From the NCBI RefSeq assembly GCF_023015625.1, contig NZ_JALKAH010000001.1:1-64000 (forward strand): a stretch of DNA of 64,000 nt. Reading direction: 5' to 3'. How positions within the stretch are numbered: position 1 is the stretch's first letter; every line of letters begins with the position of its first letter. Shown piece after piece: positions 1 to 6,251 of this stretch. Below the pieces are notes generated by a model. It did not search any database. It saw only the letters and a program-made list of their open reading frames with translations, and was not told the DNA's origin. Source of the stretch: Yoonia sp. F2084L (GTDB taxonomy: Bacteria; Pseudomonadota; Alphaproteobacteria; Rhodobacterales; Rhodobacteraceae). The position numbers and the translations under genes were made by a program.

Positions 1-124
1 GCTGGAACCCATCGGGAATATCCCGCCTGCAGAAGCCGAGGCAAACTTCTACGCGGCTCTGGAAAGATCAGACATGGCCGCGTAACTAAGACAAATCAGC
101 CTCCGGCAAACCCGGCGCGGTTCA
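1..124 (+). mobile_element. Right end of an IS3-family insertion sequence (partial)
   Basis: Only the 3' end of the element lies in the window. It holds the last codons of the transposase and, after its stop, a terminal inverted repeat. Read inward on the minus strand the repeat starts TGAACCGCGCCGGG, close to the TGAACCGCCCCGGG ends of many alphaproteobacterial IS3-family elements (family knowledge). I place the outer end at base 124. The next bases, on the minus strand, belong to an interrupted chemoreceptor gene. The left end and the target duplication are outside the window, so the element's size and whether it is intact cannot be judged. Confidence 0.75.
2..85 (+). CDS. IS3-family transposase OrfB, C-terminal end (partial)
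   Basis: An open frame enters from the left edge and ends at TAA 83-85. Its last residues include IGNIPPAEAEANFYAAL and end in DMAA, the characteristic C-terminus of IS3-family OrfB (DDE integrase-type) transposases in alphaproteobacteria. Only 27 codons are visible, so the catalytic DDE residues are off the window. The downstream terminal inverted repeat supports the assignment. Confidence 0.7.
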   Translation: MEPIGNIPPAEAEANFYAALERSDMAA

Positions 125-1319
125 TATCCCCGGTCGCCAGCCGCTTCATTGATTGGGCGAGTTGTAGAATGGCGCTGGACACCGATCGTCCAATCATCGA
201 GGCGACAAGGCCGCCCAAAAGAATGGTCGTCAAAACAGCCAGTAGGATCGACCGATCCTTGGCAGTTTGTGCCGCGACGGCGGCCCCTTGCCGGACAACC
301 AAAAGGTCACGCTCTTCCGCAATGAAGGCGGCCATTTCACCGCGAAACTGGTCAAAATAGAATTTTCCGCGTTCTTCGCCGACGAATTGCGCAAGCTCAT
401 CCATGGATTTTCCGCCCAACACGTCACCGCGCAGTTGCAACATCCGAGAGACGACCCGCTGATCCCATTCCTGTATGGTACTTCTGATCTCTTCCAGCCT
501 GACAACCTGTTGTGGATTGTCGCTGACAGTTTGAATCAATGCATCCACGCGTGCCTGAAAATCGGCGCGTCCAGCATTCAACGGTTCCTGAAACTGTTCG
601 TCACCTGCTAAAAGATAGCCACGCATCCCGGTTTCCATATTGATGGCAGCGGTCAAAATTGCCTTCGCCTCTCCGATGACGGCATATGTATGTTCAACCC
701 ACTCTACGGATGCCTGAATATCCTCACGACTTGCCGTGCCGCTGTTTAGCGCAGCGCTGAAGTCAGCGGTGCGTTGCGCAAGAAGCGTCTCTTCCACATC
801 AATGAATTCCTGAATCTGGCCGCGAAAGCCATCAAAGTAAGTCTTGCCCTCCGCGCGTTGTACTTCGGCAGCAACGTCATTCATTGTGCGGGCTTGTAAA
901 ATCTCGCGACGCAAAGCGATCATGGGTTCGGCGACTTCACCTTGCCAGTCCTGAAGGATCGTTTTTGCATTGCCCAGCCGTGCGACCTGTGCAGGATTGT
1001 CACTGACGGTTTGTTTCAGGTCCGTCAAACCATTGTACGCGCGGTCTTTACCGCTATCGTAGTGTGCGAGGAAAGCATCTTCACCGGCAAGCAGGAAGCC
1101 ACGCATCCCTGTTTCCATGTCAACAGCGGCAGCGACAATAGCTTCGCCTTCGAAAATGACTTTTTCGGTATGTGCGATCCATTTGCGTGTTTCGCCGACG
1201 TCGCCTGTGTTCCCCACAGCGATCACCCCGATGCCCACCGTAAACAGCAATGGAAACAATGCCACCAGCCGGATTTTTGTTCTCATTGAGACATTTGCAA
1301 GCAAGGATCGCAGAAACAT
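96..1319 (-). pseudogene. Methyl-accepting chemotaxis protein truncated by an IS in the HAMP region
   Basis: The 407-residue frame is the sensory half of a chemoreceptor. It has a first membrane helix at about 16-36 and two tandem CHASE3-like periplasmic domains, carrying near-identical signatures ETGMRGFLLAG (first) and ETGMRGYLLAG (second). A second membrane helix lies at about 354-376, followed by the start of a HAMP domain (LAQSMKRLATGD). After Asp398 the frame runs into the inverted repeat of the adjacent IS3 element, adds nine codons ending in AGFAGG and stops at 96-98. The rest of HAMP, the methylation helices and the CheA/CheW-binding tip are absent. The product could still insert in the membrane but cannot signal in the usual way. 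The start is ATG 1319; an internal Met12 is an alternative. Confidence 0.85.
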
Positions 1320-1472
1320 CGTTGGCTCCGTTTTCGTTAACGAACATCTGCTTAACCGCAGTCAGTTAAGACTTTGTTGCTTGCACTGGCTTCGTCTCAA
1401 ACAAGTAATGATGCGTGTCAGATGCAATCACGCTCAGAACGCGGCGGCGCATGTGTGTTCATGAACCATCCC

Positions 1473-1520
1473 CAAAAAGCAAAAAGCGGCCATGCCCGGG
1501 AGGAGGTGGGCATGACCGCT
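1473..1520 (-). terminator. Rho-independent terminator of the DUF1127-CcsR transcript
   Basis: On the minus strand the stem-loop of unit 7 is followed at once by TTTTT, then GC and a second TTTTT (plus-strand A-runs at 1481-1485 and 1474-1478). This fits intrinsic termination. The last sRNA therefore doubles as the terminator. Confidence 0.65.
1485..1520 (-). ncRNA. CcsR-like unit 7 (terminal hairpin)
   Basis: A long stem (GCGG 1486-1489 and CATGCCC 1491-1497 pairing with GGGCATG 1508-1514 and CCGC 1516-1519) holds the motif (1498-1506) in its loop. It is the last and most stable unit on the transcript. Confidence 0.7.
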
Positions 1521-1534
1521 CTTATTTATCGGCG

Positions 1535-1557
1535 CCTCCCTGCGTCTCGGGAGGAGA
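1535..1557 (-). ncRNA. CcsR-like unit 6, variant with self-complementary flank
   Basis: The motif is imperfect (plus-strand GGGAGGAGA from 1549). CCTCCC at 1535-1540 is complementary to GGGAGG at 1549-1554, with eight bases between. In this unit the anti-Shine-Dalgarno stretch can be locked in a stem instead of displayed in a loop. Confidence 0.5.
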
Positions 1558-1585
1558 AGAAGCAAGGCGCGTCCTCGCTGGCGTT

Positions 1586-1603
1586 GCTCGGGAGGAGGTG
1601 AGC
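1586..1603 (-). ncRNA. CcsR-like unit 5
   Basis: The motif is at 1590-1598, in a loop closed by GCTC (1586-1589) and GAGC (1600-1603). Confidence 0.55.
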
Positions 1604-1620
1604 GCGGCTAGCGGTATGAT

Positions 1621-1653
1621 CGGTTCCAACCCGGGAGGAGGATGGGCGGTTCC
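1621..1653 (-). ncRNA. CcsR-like unit 4
   Basis: The motif is at 1633-1641. Only a 3-bp stem (CCC 1630-1632 with GGG 1644-1646) flanks it. A direct repeat CGGTTCC (1621-1627 and 1647-1653) brackets the unit. Confidence 0.5.
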
Positions 1654-1672
1654 GAAACTGGTGTCATAAAGC

Positions 1673-1702
1673 GGCGGCACCCGGGAGGAGGTGGATGCCG
1701 CC
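1673..1702 (-). ncRNA. CcsR-like unit 3
   Basis: A 7-bp GC-rich stem (GGCGGCA 1673-1679 with TGCCGCC 1696-1702) exposes the motif (1683-1691) in the loop. Confidence 0.7.
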
Positions 1703-1717
1703 ACCTTATTGTTGACC

Positions 1718-1743
1718 TCGCGCCTCGGGAGGAGGTGAAGCGA
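1718..1743 (-). ncRNA. CcsR-like unit 2
   Basis: The motif is at 1727-1735. The flanking stem is short (TCGC 1718-1721 with GCGA 1740-1743). CCTC at 1723-1726 could instead pair with GAGG at 1732-1735 inside the motif. Confidence 0.55.
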
Positions 1744-1756
1744 AAGGCCGTGTCCA

Positions 1757-1786
1757 GATCTGCCTGAAGGGAGGAGGCGGCAGATC
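1757..1786 (-). ncRNA. CcsR-like unit 1
   Basis: A perfect 8-bp stem (GATCTGCC at 1757-1764 pairing with GGCAGATC at 1779-1786) displays the motif (1769-1777) in its loop. It starts 13 bases after the DUF1127 stop codon and is the strongest of the upstream units. Confidence 0.7.
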
Positions 1787-1799
1787 CGAATTCCGTAAC

Positions 1800-2015
1800 T
1801 TACTTGCCGTAGGCCGCTTCATACGCGATCGCTTTGATGGCACTGCGGGTGATACCCAAATCTGCCAGATCACGTGATGAAAGGACTTCAAGTTCGGCCA
1901 AGGTTGTGCGGTAGGTTTTGCGTTTCGCGGCGCGATCCGCCATATCAGCCCGGAATGCGGCAAAGCGCTGTCCAAGTGAGAAACCGGCAAAGCCTGTGTC
2001 TGTGTTATATGTCAT
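1800..2015 (-). CDS. ccaF1: DUF1127 small RNA-binding-type protein, CcaF1-like
   Basis: This 71-residue basic protein ends in the DUF1127/YjiS-type motif LSSRDLADLGITRSAI. The length, the family and above all the following CcsR-like array match CcaF1 of Rhodobacter sphaeroides, which binds RNA and influences maturation of the CcsR sRNAs (established there). Here the role is inferred from context. A GAGATGAG stretch lies just before the ATG. The upstream 249 bases to mrp hold the divergent promoters. In Rhodobacter this operon is driven by stress sigma factors (RpoHI/RpoHII), but I could not fix a promoter with confidence. Confidence 0.8.
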   Translation of the reverse strand: MTYNTDTGFAGFSLGQRFAAFRADMADRAAKRKTYRTTLAELEVLSSRDLADLGITRSAIKAIAYEAAYGK

Positions 2016-2264
2016 TTGCTCATCTCTATTTGTATCAGTCGGATGATGTATTTCATCCTGTTGCCGTTAACATGTATGATGATGCTGCAGGTGCACAATG
2101 GTCGTTTCCGCAATGCTGCCATGCAGAAAATGCATAAACATTGCTGACCTATCATCATCAATCTGTCGCAATTTTGTGCATCTGTTTCCAAGCCCTTGCG
2201 CTTTGCCTAAAACATGCCAGATGGTGGATGGAATTTAGACACTTTTGAAACTTGAGGTCTCAAT

Positions 2265-3338
2265 ATGGCGGTTACCCGTGATGAAATCCTAGACGCGCTG
2301 TCGCGACTCACTTTGCCTGGTGGCGATGATCTGGTGTCGCGCGACATGATCCGCGCGCTGAACATCGAGGGTGGCACTGTCCGCTTTGTGATTGAGGCCG
2401 CTGATCCGGGCGAGGCATCCAAGATGGATGGGGTCCGCCGTGCTGCTGAAGATATCGTGCGGCGGTTGCCGGGAGTGGAGAGTGCGACTGTTGTGCTGAC
2501 TGCCCATGGGCCAGCACCAAAGGCGCCAGAGCCGCCATCTTTGAAAATTGGCCGCCATCCGACGCCGCAGGCCGGTCCAGCCAAGGTGTCTGGTGTTGAT
2601 CGCATTTTGGCCATTGGTTCGGGAAAGGGCGGTGTGGGCAAATCAACCGTTTCTTCGAACCTTGCCGTGGCCCTGGCCCGAGAAGGCCGTCGTGTCGGTT
2701 TGTTGGACGCTGATATCTACGGGCCGTCTCAGCCGCGCATGATGGGCGTGAACAAGCGACCGGGCAGCCCTGATGGCAAGACGATCATTCCTTTGCAGGC
2801 GCACGGTGTGACGATGATGTCCATTGGTCTGATGATGGAAGAGGGTAAAGCCGTGGTCTGGCGCGGCCCGATGCTGATGGGTGCGTTGCAGCAGATGCTG
2901 GGGCAAGTGCAGTGGGGCGAGCTGGATGTTTTGATCGTCGATTTGCCGCCCGGCACCGGTGATGTGCAACTGACACTCTGCCAGAAGACTGAGTTGACGG
3001 GCGCGGTGATTGTCAGCACCCCGCAAGATGTGGCGCTACTTGATGCCCGCAAGGCGCTGGACATGTTCAATTCGTTGAACACTCCCGTGCTTGGCATGAT
3101 TGAGAATATGTCGACCTTCGTTTGCCCGACCTGTGGGACTGAAAGCCACATCTTCGGGCAGGGCGGCGTCGCGACCGAGGCTGAAAAGATCGGTGTGCCA
3201 TTCCTTGGTGCTTTGCCCATTGATCTTGATACGCGCCTAGCAGGTGATGCGGGCACACCTATCGCTGCGGGCGACAGCCCTATGGCTGATGCCTATCGCG
3301 CGCTGGCGCGCCGGTTTATCGAAGGTGGCATCGCCTGA
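2265..3338 (+). CDS. apbC: Mrp/ApbC-family iron-sulfur cluster carrier ATPase
   Basis: The 357-residue protein has an N-terminal DUF59/FeS-assembly-like domain (about 1-80), a Pro-rich linker and a MinD/Mrp-type P-loop ATPase domain. The deviant Walker A motif [10 protein letters not shown] is at 118-127, [15 protein letters not shown] at about 146-160, and the paired cysteines C287 and C290 in CPTCG bind the bridging Fe-S cluster in this family. The role is transfer of Fe-S clusters to apo-proteins in the cytoplasm. The start at 2265 has GAGG seven bases upstream. The gene overlaps the next one by a base, so they are probably co-transcribed. Confidence 0.92.
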   Translation: MAVTRDEILDALSRLTLPGGDDLVSRDMIRALNIEGGTVRFVIEAADPGEASKMDGVRRAAEDIVRRLPGVESATVVLTAHGPAPKAPEPPSLKIGRHPTPQAGPAKVSGVDRILAIGSGKGGVGKSTVSSNLAVALAREGRRVGLLDADIYGPSQPRMMGVNKRPGSPDGKTIIPLQAHGVTMMSIGLMMEEGKAVVWRGPMLMGALQQMLGQVQWGELDVLIVDLPPGTGDVQLTLCQKTELTGAVIVSTPQDVALLDARKALDMFNSLNTPVLGMIENMSTFVCPTCGTESHIFGQGGVATEAEKIGVPFLGALPIDLDTRLAGDAGTPIAAGDSPMADAYRALARRFIEGGIA

Positions 3339-3820
3339 TGGAAATCCGCGCAGCAGGGCCTGATGATTTCGATCTGATCTGGCCCATGCTGCGCGACGTC
3401 TTTCGTGCAGGCGACACCTATGCGGTCGATCCCAGAATCAGCAAGGCAAAGGCGCATGCCTATTGGATGACGCAAGCCCGCGCGACCTATGTTGCCGAAA
3501 CTGACGCTGGGGTTGTCGGCACCTACTATATAAAGACGAACCAACCCGGTGGCGGCGCGCATATCTGCAATTGTGGATATATTGTCAGTCCGGTGGCGCG
3601 CGGGCAGGGGATCGCGGCGATGCTTTGTGCCCATAGTCAGGATGAAGCGCGTCGTCTGGGGTATCAGGCGATGCAGTTCAACTTTGTGCTGGCAAGCAAT
3701 GACGGGGCTGTGCGCCTTTGGCATCGGCTGGGGTTTGAAACGGTTGGCACGATCCCAGATGCTTTTGCGCATCCGCAGCAGGGCCTTGTCGATGCTTACG
3801 TCATGTACCGGCGACTTTGA
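3338..3820 (+). CDS. GNAT-family N-acetyltransferase
   Basis: The protein has 160 residues with the GNAT fold. Motif A, VSPVARGQGIAAMLC, binds the acetyl-CoA pyrophosphate, and VRLWHRLGFETVG is the usual C-terminal strand-helix-strand. The ATG shares a base with the apbC stop, so translation is probably coupled. The substrate is unknown; related proteins acetylate small amines or protein N-termini. Confidence 0.85.
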   Translation: MEIRAAGPDDFDLIWPMLRDVFRAGDTYAVDPRISKAKAHAYWMTQARATYVAETDAGVVGTYYIKTNQPGGGAHICNCGYIVSPVARGQGIAAMLCAHSQDEARRLGYQAMQFNFVLASNDGAVRLWHRLGFETVGTIPDAFAHPQQGLVDAYVMYRRL

Positions 3821-3862
3821 CGTCGGAACACGCGCCTCGCGGGGCAAATGCATCACAGTTCC

Positions 3863-4119
3863 GGGAATTCATGGAATCAGGACACGATTCGGATCGTTGT
3901 TCTCTAATTCCGTGGCTAGAAGTTCGATAATAAGAGCATCTGTGCGCAAAATACAAAATTAATTGGGATTTTCTGGTGCCTCAATTCCATGGTGAATTAT
4001 CACTATATATAGTAGATCATGACATGAATTACCCTACAATTATTACAAAATCGCCTATGAGATATCAATATCTTGTTTTGTGACAACGCAAAAAACACCA
4101 TCTAGTACCATGAATTCCC
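3863..4119 (+). repeat. AT-rich spacer bounded by 12-bp inverted repeats
   Basis: No gene is visible in 3821-4139. The stretch is clearly AT-rich compared with its surroundings. It is bounded by GGGAATTCATGG (3863-3874) and its exact complement CCATGAATTCCC (4108-4119). Related motifs recur inside: AATTCCGTGG at 3906, AATTCCATGG at 3983 and CATGAATTACCC at 4023. It may be a small non-autonomous element or a cluster of operator-like sites upstream of the dcw operon. The dcw promoter probably lies near its right end; TTGTGA about 17 bases before TCTAGT (near 4075-4106) is only a weak candidate. Confidence 0.45.
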
Positions 4120-4139
4120 AAAAAGTTGTTGCTTGGTGA

Positions 4140-4366
4140 GCGATGTGGTGTCACAACGGTTGCACGGTAATGACGAACACGACTTCAAAGGGGCATCTTA
4201 AGAACCCCAACCGGCACAAAGCAGGTTTCATACAGGCTTCGTCATTACCCAATAGATCCGGCGCGTGAGCGAGCAGACATCCCCCCAGGTGGCACGCGCA
4301 GTCGGACTTCCCTTTACGGGACGAGGCGGCGGATTGATCAGTGGCAGCAGATCAATCCGCCGTTCT
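4140..4366 (+). ncRNA. UpsM-like sRNA / structured 5' leader of the dcw operon
   Basis: The leader of mraZ is long and structured. GGTAATGACGAA (4166-4177) pairs perfectly with TTCGTCATTACC (4238-4249), enclosing a smaller GGGG/CCCC hairpin. A 13-bp terminator-like stem follows at 4327-4362. In Rhodobacter sphaeroides the dcw cluster has an unusually long 5' leader that yields the abundant sRNA UpsM by early termination and processing (established there). Position, size and architecture match. The 5' end is estimated, and sequence identity could not be checked. I saw none of the conserved RNase P RNA signatures, which argues against that alternative. Confidence 0.6.
4327..4366 (+). terminator. 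Terminator-like stem-loop in the mraZ leader
   Basis: CGGCGGATTGATC (4327-4339) pairs with GATCAATCCGCCG (4350-4362) around a 10-base loop, 49 bases before the mraZ start. The following TTCTC is only a weak T-run, so termination would be partial. That fits an attenuator that releases the upstream sRNA while letting some polymerase into the cluster. Confidence 0.6.
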
Positions 4367-4411
4367 CACATCTAAGGCAAATTTTCGGGGGCAAGTGAGG
4401 ACCGAGGGACA

Positions 4412-4906
4412 GTGGTTCTGAGTTTTACAGGCGAACACACCCAAAAGGTGGACGGTAAGGGGCGCATGTCGATCCCTGCCGATTTTCGTCGTGTGCTTGA
4501 AGCTGGCGATCCTGAGTGGACCCCGGGCCTGTCCCCCCGCATGTACCTGCTTTATGGCGATCATCTGAAAAACCAACTGCATGGCTATACAGTTGATGAG
4601 TTCAACGCCGTTGTAAGCCAGATTAACGCAATGCCGCGTGGCTCTGCGGATAAGAAGAAACTGTCGCGCCTGATCATTGGTCAGTCGATCAAGCTGGACG
4701 TTGATAAGGATGGCCGCACGGTCATGCCGATTAAGCAGCGTCAGAAGCTGGGGCTGACGGATGGTGAGTTAACCTTTAGCGGGTTGGGTGATCATTTTGA
4801 AATCTGGAAGGCCGAGACATTTAGCAAAGAGGTTGCCGATGACCTCTCTGGCTGGTTGGGCGAACAGGAGGATGGGTATGACCCTCTCATCCTGTTGGAT
4901 GGTTGA
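4412..4906 (+). CDS. mraZ: Division/cell-wall cluster transcriptional regulator MraZ
   Basis: The 164-residue protein has two SpoVT/AbrB-like (MraZ) repeats: KVDGKGRMSIPADFRR near the N-terminus and KLDVDKDGRTVMP in the second half. It is the first gene of the dcw cluster. In E. coli MraZ represses its own promoter by binding repeated TGGG-type boxes; I could not find such a box array here. The start is GTG 4412, with GAGG and GAGGG stretches upstream. The rsmH start is four bases after its stop. Confidence 0.93.
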   Translation: MVLSFTGEHTQKVDGKGRMSIPADFRRVLEAGDPEWTPGLSPRMYLLYGDHLKNQLHGYTVDEFNAVVSQINAMPRGSADKKKLSRLIIGQSIKLDVDKDGRTVMPIKQRQKLGLTDGELTFSGLGDHFEIWKAETFSKEVADDLSGWLGEQEDGYDPLILLDG

Positions 4907-4909
4907 GCG

Positions 4910-5890
4910 ATGCCTGCTGCCGCTGAAACCTCACCCCATATTCCTGTTCTGATTAGACCGCTCATCGCAGCGGTCTCGCCCGTTTCTGGGGTCTGGTTGG
5001 ATGGGACGTTTGGAAATGGCGGATACACCCGTGCATTGCTGGCCGCTGGTGCGGATAAAGTGATTGGTGTGGACCGTGATCCGCTGGCGTTTGAAATGGC
5101 GGCGGAGTGGGTCAGTGCGTTTGGTGACCGGATTGAGACGGTAGCAGGCGTATTTTCGAAGTTGGATGAATATGGCTCTGATCTGGACGGCGTCGTGCTG
5201 GACCTCGGTGTCAGTTCCATGCAGCTTGATCTGGCCGAGCGTGGGTTTTCCTTCATGCGCGATGGGCCGCTGGATATGCGGATGTCTCAGGATGGACAGT
5301 CTGCGGCTGATCTTTGCAATGAGGCGGACGAAGCTGAACTTGCTGATATCATTTATCTTTATGGCGAAGAGCGCGCCTCTCGTCGCATTGCGAAGGCGAT
5401 TGTGGGAGCGCGTCCCCTGACGACGACGCTGCAATTGGCGAAGATCGTGGAGGGGTGTTTGCCCCGGTCCAAACCGGGCCAATCACACCCGGCGACGCGC
5501 ACGTTCCAAGCGTTGCGGATTGCCGTGAATAACGAATACGGCGAATTGGCCGAAGGGTTGATGGCCGCAGAACGCGCGTTGAAACCCGGTGGGCAACTGG
5601 CTGTTGTGACCTTCCATTCGGTTGAGGATCGTATGGTCAAACGTTTCTTGCAGGCACGGTCGGGCAATACCGCGAATGCGAACCGCTATGCGCCTGAGAT
5701 TGAACAGGTCACACCCGCTTGGCGTATCGAAAAGCGTAAGGCGATTGGCCCGGATGAGGCGGAACTGGCTGAAAATCCGCGTTCGCGGTCCGCCAAGCTG
5801 CGGGTTGCGATCCGCACGGATGCACCCGCCGAAGCGATTGATCCTGCGGCGTTGGGTATGCCGATGAAAAAGAAAAAGGGGGGCCGGTAA
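4910..5890 (+). CDS. rsmH: 16S rRNA (cytosine(1402)-N4)-methyltransferase
   Basis: The 326-residue enzyme (MraW) uses S-adenosylmethionine to methylate N4 of C1402 in the ribosomal P site. The SAM-binding motif [14 protein letters not shown] appears near residue 30, followed by the acidic GVDRDP end of strand 2. [11 protein letters not shown] and the C-terminal [15 protein letters not shown] are family signatures. It is second in the cluster, just after mraZ, the usual order. Confidence 0.95.
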   Translation: MPAAAETSPHIPVLIRPLIAAVSPVSGVWLDGTFGNGGYTRALLAAGADKVIGVDRDPLAFEMAAEWVSAFGDRIETVAGVFSKLDEYGSDLDGVVLDLGVSSMQLDLAERGFSFMRDGPLDMRMSQDGQSAADLCNEADEAELADIIYLYGEERASRRIAKAIVGARPLTTTLQLAKIVEGCLPRSKPGQSHPATRTFQALRIAVNNEYGELAEGLMAAERALKPGGQLAVVTFHSVEDRMVKRFLQARSGNTANANRYAPEIEQVTPAWRIEKRKAIGPDEAELAENPRSRSAKLRVAIRTDAPAEAIDPAALGMPMKKKKGGR

Positions 5891-5891
5891 C

Positions 5892-6251
5892 GTGCGTGGT
5901 CTGCTTTATGTTTTGACAGCCATCGCTGTCATGGGGCTCGCGTTTTGGGCCTATCAGGAGAACTACAAAACCCAGTCTGCAATTGCCGAAGTGCGCGGCT
6001 TGCACGGTGAGATCGGTGCCGCACACGAGCGTCTTGGCATGCTGCGTGCTGAATGGGCCTATCTGAACCGCCCGGACCGCCTCGCTGATCTGGCCGACCT
6101 GAACTTCGACCGTCTGGGCCTGTTGCCGCTGATGCCTGATGCATTCGGTGCGGTTGATCAGATCATCTACCCGCTGCCCCCGATCCTGCCGATCACGAAC
6201 CCGATTGAGCTGTCTTTTGACCAGCTTGAGCAGATGGAGAACGACCTATGA
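5892..6251 (+). CDS. ftsL: Cell division protein FtsL
   Basis: This small bitopic protein (119 residues) has a membrane helix at about 4-20 and a periplasmic leucine-zipper-like coiled coil (about 28-65). FtsL joins FtsB and FtsQ in the divisome and activates FtsWI. It starts at GTG 5892, one base after the rsmH stop, and overlaps ftsI by four bases (ATGA). Sequence conservation is low in this family, so position carries much of the weight. Confidence 0.85.
   Translation: MRGLLYVLTAIAVMGLAFWAYQENYKTQSAIAEVRGLHGEIGAAHERLGMLRAEWAYLNRPDRLADLADLNFDRLGLLPLMPDAFGAVDQIIYPLPPILPITNPIELSFDQLEQMENDL

Larger units (their letters stand above)
1480..1790 (-). ncRNA. CcsR-type small RNA array: seven CCUCCUCCC anti-Shine-Dalgarno units
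   Basis: Directly downstream of the DUF1127 gene the minus strand carries seven copies of CCTCCTCCC (one imperfect), spaced 41-51 bases apart. Plus-strand positions are 1769-1777, 1727-1735, 1683-1691, 1633-1641, 1590-1598, 1549-1556 (imperfect) and 1498-1506. Units 1, 3 and 7 show clear stem-loops with the motif in the loop. In Rhodobacter sphaeroides four such RNAs (CcsR1-4) are co-transcribed with the DUF1127 gene ccaF1 and processed from its transcript as stress-induced sRNAs (established knowledge). Order, strand and motif match here, but with seven units. The motif is complementary to Shine-Dalgarno sequences, so base pairing with mRNA leaders or a decoy role is possible (inference). 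The last unit ends in a terminator. Confidence 0.85.

Noticed and set aside
1325..1370. Possible CtrA binding site (TTAAC repeats) before the chemoreceptor gene
   Set aside because: The TTAA half-sites are 10 or 12 bases apart instead of the required seven.
1374..1704. Short open frames on both strands through the repeat array
   Set aside because: Their repetitive composition comes from the RNA motifs; no ribosome-binding site or family resemblance.
1498..1777. CRISPR-like array of regularly spaced repeats
   Set aside because: The repeat is only nine bases and sits in hairpins of differing stems with unequal spacing. No cas genes are present, and the DUF1127 context explains it as a CcsR-type array.
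4140..4366. RNase P RNA gene upstream of mraZ
   Set aside because: None of the conserved RNase P elements is present, and the stretch is too short; the UpsM-like leader fits better.
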